A DNA stretch of 64,000 nucleotides from Cunninghamia lanceolata (lineage: Eukaryota > Streptophyta > Pinopsida > Cupressales > Cupressaceae): contig BSBN01000334.1 of the NCBI GenBank assembly GCA_027924645.1, forward strand, positions 5,580,001 to 5,644,000, written 5' to 3'. Shown in pieces: positions 56,907 through 64,000 of the stretch. The notes beneath the pieces were generated by a model. That model was not told the origin of the DNA and ran no database searches. It saw only the letters and a program-made list of their open reading frames with translations. Position 1 is the stretch's first letter. Every line of letters starts with the position of its first letter. Position numbers and translations under genes: made by a program.

Positions 56907-59290
56907 TATATGCTCAAGATTATGACTCTGGTTGCTTGGGGCTGTGGGGTCAAATTTTGGCACACACATGGACCCTTTCCCTCCTTGCCATGGGGTAATC
57001 CACCACATCACTCTCACTCACATGAATTAGCCAGTTGAGAGGAGGTGAGACACGGAGGGGTATGGCTCATTGGAGAGCTGGACTTCGTGGAGAGGGGTTG
57101 GCAAGTACTATAGCCTTTGTTGTATGTTTCATTTGATTGTTGTAGTGGTTGAGATAACCCTATCACTCAAAGCATCACTAGTGTCTCTCCTCTATTTGGA
57201 TTTATAAGATTCCACCTCTATGTGGGTAAACGATTGTTTTTGTTGATGTCCTCTTGTCTTTGTATGTGTTGTAAGAGGTCATGTTGTATCTATCGTTGTC
57301 TAGTTTCTTCTAACACCAAGAGGACAAATGGGTCTCCTTGTGGTTGAATAATTATTTCTTGTTGAGGTCTTAGATGCTTCTCTCAGATCTTGTGACGAAT
57401 AGCCCTCACCCACTTTCCTCTCACTCCTAAGCACATTCATGAATTAGGATGGAGGTAGTCATATGATTACTAACCTTATCTAGATCTAGGGTTTTGACGT
57501 AGCATTTTGTTGACCTAGGGTTTGACTTGTGTTTTGACTTTGTTTTTACCTTGTGATAGAATCAAGGGTTTGTTTGGAATCATTTGAACCATTTTTACCT
57601 TGTGATGGAATCAAGGGTTTTCAGTGTTGTCTACTCTATTGTTTCTATATGCATGCAAACTAAATGATATGTAAAATGTCTTTTTGGTACTTTTTAGAGT
57701 ATTTTGGAAATAAAGTGCTTCCAATCTATGAAAGAGAAATATGTATGCAATCCTATATGACTTTTCCAATGCAATGTTAACCTATGATTTTTTTGTGTTT
57801 TTGATGTTTTGAATGTAATTTAATTTGAGAAAGGGGAAAATTCTTCTTCTAATAAATTAGATCTAGAAATGAGAAAGATTTTAAACTAACATGCAAGATT
57901 TAACTATCAAAGAAAAAACAATGTTTTACTATTCCCCAGAGTAAATTTGATTCTCTAATTACTATGAATTGAAAGAAAACAATGAAGGAACTTGAGAGAA
58001 ATGAAGATTTATTGACTCCACTACCCTCAACAATCATTGTAATAGGCAACCTCGAATCCTTTTGTGGCAACAGGTGATCCTCTTAACAATAAAATGACCC
58101 AAAGAAGTAGAAAGAAGCCTTGATGAAGCTTGTATGAGCTCGATGAGAGCTTAGATTGAGCACAATGGCATAGAATGCAGTATTGATGCTACTTGGTTTA
58201 ACAAATAAAGCAAAAGGCACCTTCATCCTGTAAGAGCATTTGAATGATAAGTTAGAGAGCAAACTTTGGCAAGAGTTGTGTGCACCATGAATTTGCCTCC
58301 CTTTGTGCTTGAGGGATGGAGGTATTTATAGGTTTAGAGGAAGGAATTGATTGGAGAGTTAACTCATTTGATTGATGAGTCAACAAGAATAGATTTGAGA
58401 GTTAACAAGGTTGATTACCCAGTGAACTTAGCTGATTGGAGAGTGATGAAGCAAAGATAGCTTATCACTAGAGAGGAAATGGAGGTGAGGGAATGCATGA
58501 GATTGATTGAAGAGTCAATTTGAGATCAAATAGAGATAATTATGCATCTATGGTTGCATAAAATAGTTAACTCTATATCAAGGATCAAAAACCATGCAAA
58601 CAGAGAGAAAAATGAGTCAAAATAGAGTGAAAATGAGAGAGAAACTTGAGTTTTTCTGCAGCTTCATTAATAGAAGGGTCACCCCTTTTTCCAATAGGGT
58701 CACCCCTGGGTGACCCAGGTGGTGACCCTAGGTCGCCTGGGGGAGATCCAGGCTGGACAGGGTCAGATGCAGAAAAGTAGACTTGGAGATGGTAGAAGAG
58801 AGGGAAAAGAAGGATTCTGCATCAAGAAACAGGTCAGTCATGTGGAAGAATCCAAATCTCTACTTGTGTTGGTTGGATCTACTGGGGGAGATCTAAAAAT
58901 AATAGGGGGAGATTTGGATTGGTTCGATGAAACTAAAAAGCAAAAGTGGAAGATGGATAAGGAGATCTCTGGAAGGCTTCTTGGAGGTACACTAGAGGAA
59001 AAACTAAGGGGAGAGGTGAAACCTCACCTACAAGACTCTCACAAGGCTTAGAATCAAGGTCAAAAGCTAGAAAATGCAAGTCGACAAGTGTTGCAACAAG
59101 TGTCAAAAAGCATCACAAACAGTGAGAGGAGAAATCGACAAGGAAGAAATAACACAAGACAAGAAAAGAGGATACGTCATCAAGACACCTACTGCTTAAA
59201 GGACATTATTTCACACTTACATGTATGTGACAAGGATTTGAATCATCATAGGGGTCCTCATGGAGGCAGTGTGTGATTTTTGTGCTTACA
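56907..59290 (-). repeat. 5' LTR of gypsy C (2,384 bp)
   Basis: Matches 45987-48342. Starts TA in place of TG (a mutated end) and ends GCTTACA. Minus-strand TATA (CTATAAATACC) near 58321-58331. GGGTCACCCC...GGGTGACCC palindromes at about 58675-58740. Confidence 0.87.
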
Positions 59291-59879
59291 GGTCTAGACC
59301 TATTTTATGTGTGTTTGTAATGCCAACCTTGATGATCATTTCAAGGTTGATGTAGTGTATAAATGCTTGTAATTGAGTTGTAAAAAAATATCCAAGTGTG
59401 AAGATGCAAAGATAAAGTGAAGTAAGGTAGTAGAGTAGAGCAAAGGTGTTTTGTGCTTCAATGTAACTAAACCTTGCCATGGAGGAGATGTTGTTATCTT
59501 AGTTCAACCTTTTGGCAATGAGCCTCCTTTTGGCAGTGAGCCTTCCTTTGGTAGTGAGTCATCCATAGGCAGTGAACCTTTCTTTGCAGTGAGCAATTTG
59601 GGTAGTGAGCCCTATAGGCAATGAGCCTCTATTTTTTAGTATCAATATAACTTGTATTTCTATGGGCTAACACCTACCATGGTTTTTCCCTTTTAGGGTT
59701 TTCCATGTAAAAATCTAGTGTCTCTTGCGTTGTTTATTCTTATATGTTGAGCTTCACATTTGATGCTTTCATGGTTATATCTGAATATAAGTAATTGATA
59801 AGTCGTTGATCATATTTGGTTAAAAATTTTAGGACAACTGATTTAGCCCACCCTCTCAGTTGTCTGGTGCAGTTCAACA
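59291..59879 (+). repeat. 3' LTR of B, downstream piece
   Basis: Resumes GGTCTAGACCTATTTTATG as in the 5' LTR at 26041, ends GTTCAACA. The following AATAT is the target copy and beginning of the remaining A LTR. Confidence 0.88.
59511..59631. repeat. GGCAGTGAGCC minisatellite, 7 copies
   Basis: Seven variants of (T/G)GGCAGTGAGCC(T) spaced 16-18 bases. Five in the 5' LTR of the same element. Confidence 0.7.
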
Positions 59880-60098
59880 AATATTTCATCTTATTATTCA
59901 AATTTTCTCAAAAGGACTAGGAAACCAAGAACCAAAAACATATCACCATCTTCAACACTTCATCATCATCAAAGACAACATCCACTCAACACCAACTACT
60001 AATGCTCTTGCAACAAACTCTTACACATATAGTTGACACCAATGACAACACAAACTTGTTAACATCAATGACAACACTGACTACACATACTTACAACA
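59880..60098 (-). repeat. 5' LTR of A, remaining fragment
   Basis: CTTATTATTCAAATTTTCTC and the following sequence match 17710-17924 of the 3' LTR. Ends ACTTACAACA, then TAAAT. Confidence 0.88.
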
Positions 60099-60379
60099 TA
60101 AATTTCCCAATAAATACTACTTGCCTTCTCTGTGCTTTCAAACAAATTGTGGTGTCCATTGTGACATGCTATTTGAAAACTATCCCTCATCGAATATAAA
60201 GATCCCCAAATAGCACCCACTAAGTGCATGATCTTCACTCAACTACCATCATTCCCTAACAATATGTCCTCCGCCATCCTCTCTTCATGCCAAATCATAA
60301 TTACACCTTCATTACTTCGCAAGCTTGGCCCTCCCAATCTCCTACCACATAACCACATCATCTTCCTATAGATGAAGTA
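60099..60379. other. Continuation of the sequence into which A inserted
   Basis: Starts with the TAAAT target copy. Lies downstream (minus strand) of the RNase-H-like remnant. No clear protein. Confidence 0.4.
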
Positions 60380-60725
60380 CAATTTTGTCAATGGTCATGT
60401 CAATTTCCTTGTTGGACAACAAGTTAGCTACCCTGTTCCCTTCCCTAAACACATGACCAATAGAAAAATTCTCAAACCCCCTCAACTCTTCCCAATTTGG
60501 CCCCACAAATTTATTTAATTTCCAATTCAGGGTTCCCTTTATTTAATTGTATTAATTGAAATAGTCAAATATCCCTCCTCAATGACCTTTTTCAAATTTA
60601 ATTTTTTGCAAGTTAGTAGCCCTAAAAGGGAAGCCTCCAATTCAGCTTCATTATTAGTACCTCTAGGGAGTTTCATAGCTTCTAAACCAATAATCTTCCC
60701 ATATTGATCCCATACCACACAATCT
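60380..60725 (-). pseudogene. RNase-H-like fragment (plant LINE or RVT_3 type)
   Basis: On the minus strand VWDQYGKIIGLEAMKLPRGTNNEAELEASLLGL (in part at 60733-60539) is followed about 100 codons on by FSIGHVFREGNRVANLLSN in another frame. The GTNNEAE...LLGL and H.REGNRVA..L pairing is typical of RNase H domains at the end of plant non-LTR elements and of host RNase-H-like proteins. It is cut on its 5' side by D and on its 3' side by A. Confidence 0.65.
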
Positions 60726-62184
60726 TGTTGCAAGTATGTGCCTAATTGGTGTTGTCATTGATGTCAACATAGTTGTGTTGTCATTGGTGTCAATTGTATC
60801 CTTATCTTTTGATTGATTAGAAACCTTATATGTTGGGGACATTGAAAAAAGTAGCCCCTCTGGAAGAATCAGAAAGCAAATAGTGAACCACAGTGAATAC
60901 AATTAGTTGCATACTAAAGAACAGTCTAGAAGATTGCTCCGCATTTCTTTTAGATAGAAGATCTTGGTCTACAGATTGGATGTTATTTAGAGGCATGTCT
61001 GAAGATGCTAAATCCTAAGTTTGAGCCTCCGATATGAAGAATTAAGTGAGTTACATTCACCAAAGTAAAACCTTCTTTTCCTAATTATTCACTGGTGATA
61101 GGGAGAAAGTAATTTGGTCCACATTCCTCTGCATTGAAGTATTTTGCTCTACAGTTCTATAGGGAAGTCTAGGATGATTATAAGTTCCTACAACTACAAT
61201 GGTTCATGATTTGGTGGTCTGCAAGCTATCTTTCTTTTAAGATAGTTGAAGACAATGAAGTTCATGTGCTCTGGTGTGAAGAATCTCATGGATAAAGTGG
61301 TTAGATTTTGTGTGGTTGCTCCTAGTGATTACAACATGCTCATGGATGCCTCTTGATCATGTTCCTGCATTTACATTGGTCCACATTAAGGAATTAAGAT
61401 CGTGTTTGAAGTTTATTCCAAGATAATATAGCGTGTAACTAGTCTCAGCTGACTTGGTTAATTCTAGTGATTATGGAGATACATTGAAGATTGTAGAAGC
61501 ATTTCGTGGTGTGAAAGATCATGTTTGAGTCCCAGCTAAGGCATGGAGTGATCCTCATACATCTTTACTTGGCATAATTTTGTATTAGGTCAAAACCTAT
61601 TTTGTAAATACTTGTAATACTGACCTTGGAGATTGTTCCAATAGTTGATGAGTGTAATGCCGACCTTGATGTACATTCCAAGGTTGATGAATTATATATA
61701 TACTTGTAATTTGGTCATTGGAAAGATGTCCTTGTGTGAATAATGTGAAGTTAAGAAAAGAAGTGTAGAAGATAGAGTAGAGCAGAAGAAGAGTATTGTG
61801 TTTCAATGGAACTAAATTCAGGCATGGAGTAGATGTTATTATCTTAGTTAAAAACCTTTGGCAGTGAGCCACCCCTTGGCAGTGAACCTTTTTTTGGGTA
61901 GTTAGCCCTATTAGCAGTGAGCCTCTAATTTTTAGTATTGTTATAACTTATATATCTTGTAGACAAACATCCACCATGGTTTTTCCCTTAACAAGGTTTT
62001 CCATGTAAAAATTTGGTGTCAATTGTGTATGATCTTGCAATTGTGTTTATGTTTCTGAGTTTATGCTTTCATGATTTAATCATAACAAATAGTGGACAAG
62101 TGTTTAATGTTTTAAGGTGCATAATTAATTAAAGATTTGAGACAACTGATTCACCCCCTCTCAATTGTCTAGTTTATTTCAACA
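60726..62184 (+). repeat. 5' LTR of copia D (1,459 bp)
   Basis: TGTTGCAAG to TATTTCAACA. TATA-like TTATATATATA at about 61692-61702, just after a duplicated GTAAT(A/G)C(T/C)GACCTTG phrase (61614 and 61651). GGCAGTGAGCC copies at 61860-61925. Confidence 0.88.
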
Positions 62185-62186
62185 AT

Positions 62187-62198
62187 TGGTATCAGAGC
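62187..62198 (+). promoter_or_regulatory. Primer binding site of D
   Basis: TGGTATCAGAGC, exact initiator Met-tRNA complement. Confidence 0.88.
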
Positions 62199-62242
62199 AA
62201 GGTTCCTCATAACAAATCTTGACTGCTTGAGGCTAATCCAGG

Positions 62243-64000
62243 ATGTTGTATAAGAAGGAAGGTCTGCAATTTGATGGAACTAACTATTCTCTCTAGAAGA
62301 TTTGCATGAAAACCCATCTCCTCTACTTAGGATATAGTGTTTGAAAAATAACTAAAAATAAGTATGAAATACTAAAGAACGGTCTAGAAACTGAAGATGA
62401 GATCAAGGAATTTGATTTGAACATAAAAGCCAAAGATGTCTTAGTAAGCACCTTATCCAACATCGAAGTAACAAAGATCATGGACCTAGAAACTGCTTAT
62501 GAAATCTAGGAAAAGATGAAGAATCTATATGAAGGAGATCAATCTGTTAAGAGCACCAAGTTGTAGATTTGAAGGCAAAATATGAATGTTTGAAGATGAG
62601 CGAATATGACAACATAACATCCTTCATGCAAAAGGTTGATGAACCTGTGAGTAGCATTAGAAGTGTAGGAGGAAAATTTGAGGATATTGAAGTTGTGAAC
62701 AAAATTCTTAGATCACTACCTAAATCATATAGTCATAAAGTGGTTGCAATTGAAGAAGTAATGACAGTGACAAAGATTACAAAAGATCAACTTCTTGGGA
62801 AGTTGACAACCTTTGAAATGAGAGAAATTGGTGATTCACTTCCAAAGATAGAGATTGCTTTCAAGGCCAGCACTTTAGAAAGAACCCCCAAATCTGACAA
62901 GTATAAGGTGGAACTAGATCATGAACTTGAAGAGATTGAAGCCAACTTTGTTAATAGTCTACCCAGAGGTACTGGTAAGTTCAAAGGAAAACTACCTTTC
63001 AAATGTTTCAATTGTGGTAAAGTTGGTCATTATGCTTCTAGATGCCCCACAAGAGTTCCTAATCCAAGACCTGATAGACCTAGAATCCCAAAGAAATGTT
63101 ATTATGTTGAAGATCTTGATGATGATGAAGGAGTCTTAGATGGTGAACTAGATAATGCTAGTACATCTGGTAATGAATGCTTGTTTATTGTTATTAAAGA
63201 ACCTATGACTACTAATCCTGCTAGCTGTGAAGGAAGAAAAGCTAGTGGAAATTGCCTTGGCTGCACAAATTGTTGAAGACAAAGATGAATGGGTTATTGA
63301 TAGTGGATGCTCTCATCACATGACTGGTGACAAAAGTAAGTTCATAAGTTTGGAAAGATATGATGGCGGACTAGTTAGGTTCAATGATGACACAGCTGGT
63401 ATGATTTGTAGAAAAGGATCCATTTCTTTTGATGGCAAGCATGACACTAATGATGTCTTATATTTGAAGCGATTAAAGCACAATCTCTTAAGTGTTGGTC
63501 AAATGTGTGGAAAAGGTTATGATCTTGGATTCAAGGACAATGGATGCAAGATTTTGGAAAGCTTTGGAATAGTGATTATAACTGGTAAGAAGACAAGAGG
63601 TAACATTTATCATTTGAAAGGGACTAATGAATATTACTTGTTTTTCGAGAATGATGAAAGTTGGTTATTGCATAGAAGGTTGTGTCATATCAATTTTTAC
63701 AACATTGTTAAGATAAGTTCCACTCAGGATGTAAGAGATTTTCCCAAGGTTGTTAAGCCTGCTGATACTTTGTGCAAGGAGTGCCAATTTGGAAAATAGA
63801 CAAGAACAAGTTTCAAGAGAAAGGACCAATCTATTGATGGACTACTGAAGTTAGTGCATACAGATCTATGTCAACCTACCACAGTAAGAAGTCTACAAGG
63901 AGATAGGTATTTCATGTTGTTGATTGATGATTATTCTAGAATGACTTGGGTTACCTTTTTAAAAGAAAAAGTAGAAGCCTAAGGAAAGTTCAAAGCATTC
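62243..64000 (+). pseudogene. Copia D: gag, protease, integrase start
   Basis: ATG at 62243 (MLYKKEGLQFDGTNYSL). Stops and a frameshift near 62565, then 62569-63236 open: Gag helices (EYDNITSFMQKVDE), zinc knuckle CFNCGKVGHYASRC (63004-63045, intact). A frameshift near 63230 leads to 63227-63799 with DEWVIDSGCSHHMTGDKSKF (protease DSG), LLHRRLCHINFYNIVKIS and CKECQFGK. After a TAG comes the integrase start LLIDDYSRMTWVTFLKEK up to the window edge. The least damaged A/B-clade gag-protease here. Confidence 0.88.

Larger units (their letters stand above)
45987..59290 (-). mobile_element. Ty3/gypsy element C with an antisense extra frame
   Basis: 13.3 kb with LTRs of about 2.37 kb (45987-48342 and 56907-59290), inserted in the 3' LTR of B. 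Flanks GGACC and GGTCT are a worn target duplication: the undisturbed B 5' LTR has TTAGGTCTAGACC. Minus-strand order is 5' LTR, primer site, gag, protease, then a block resembling the integrase end, a spacer, a plus-strand plant-mobile-domain frame, polypurine run (GAAGGGGCAAATA) and 3' LTR. RT, RNase H and the integrase core could not be found. Confidence 0.9.
25209..59879 (+). mobile_element. Ty1/copia element B, nested in A, host of E1, H and C
   Basis: 5' LTR 25209-26587, interior 26588-45144, 3' LTR 45145-45986 plus 59291-59879. Target copies AATGT (25204-25208) and AATAT (59880-59884) differ at one base. On both sides the sequence continues as the 5' LTR of A. Insertions are solo LTR E1 in gag, copia H between protease and integrase, and gypsy C in the 3' LTR. 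Same clade as A and D. It is inactivated by stops and frameshifts. Confidence 0.9.
16356..60098 (-). mobile_element. Ty1/copia element A, host of the main nest
   Basis: Minus-strand copia element with 3' LTR 16356-17924 and interior 17925-24054. Its 5' LTR is split into 24055-25208 and 59880-60098 by element B. A perfect TAAAT duplication flanks the whole at 16351-16355 and 60099-60103, which proves that the two halves, 34.7 kb apart, belong together. Without insertions it measures about 7.4 kb. The LTR ends are TGTTG...CAACA. Order on the minus strand is gag, protease, integrase, RT, RNase H, the copia order. It is inactivated by many stops and frameshifts. Confidence 0.92.
60726..64000 (+). 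mobile_element. Ty1/copia element D, 5' half
   Basis: 5' LTR 60726-62184, exact primer site, gag, protease and the start of integrase, then the window ends. LTR start TGTTGCAAGTATGTGCC and coding sequence place it in the A/B clade. It entered the RNase-H-like fragment. Confidence 0.9.

Noticed and set aside
59511..59631. Regularly spaced short repeats, considered as a CRISPR-like array
   Set aside because: Units of 16-18 bases without distinct spacers, in a eukaryotic LTR. They behave as a minisatellite.

Overview
The window is plant nuclear DNA that consists almost entirely of LTR retrotransposons inserted into one another. The evidence is plant-type Ty1/copia and Ty3/gypsy polyproteins, initiator-Met-tRNA primer sites (TGGTATCAGAGC), TG...CA-bounded LTRs with 5-bp target duplications (TSDs), a decayed GRAS-family gene and a plant mobile domain reading frame. 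The long LTRs, deep nesting and lack of any intact host gene suggest a very large genome. A gymnosperm is plausible, but nothing here proves it. No intact host gene, tRNA, rRNA or CRISPR was seen.

Left part (1-16,355). A GRAS-like pseudogene (minus strand, 8,726-9,428, probably continuing past 15,059) has been hit twice. Element K (plus strand, 3' LTR 8,032-8,725) lies on one side, and its internal region was entered by gypsy element I (minus strand, gag 1,450-3,594, 5' LTR 4,833-6,063). Element J (9,429-15,058) lies on the other side. J is a non-autonomous LTR element with an acidic reading frame and no polymerase, and its 5' LTR contains a solo LTR of the I family (10,382-11,617, TSD ATGTG).

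Main nest (16,356-60,098). Copia element A (minus strand, perfect TSD TAAAT) holds solo LTR E2 in its RT region. Its 5' LTR is split by copia element B (plus strand, 25,209-59,879). B holds solo LTR E1 in gag, copia element H (29,652-42,160, perfect TSD AATAT) at the protease/GAG-pre-integrase region, and gypsy element C (minus strand, 45,987-59,290) in its 3' LTR. H in turn holds element F (32,066-37,450, perfect TSD CTTTA), which encodes only Gag and protease. The order of events is A, then B, then H and C, then F. E1 and E2 are solo LTRs of a family related to F.

Right edge. A was inserted into a degenerate RNase-H-like sequence (minus strand). A further copia of the same clade, D, begins at 60,726 and runs off the window.

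Most notable items: an antisense plant-mobile-domain reading frame carried inside gypsy element C; two gypsy-type elements (C and F) in which no RT/integrase core can be found; the polymerase-free element J with its acidic reading frame; and conserved hairpins and reiterated short motifs in the E/F LTRs. Most inactivating stop codons fit CAG-to-TAG or CGA-to-TGA changes, as expected from long-term cytosine methylation.
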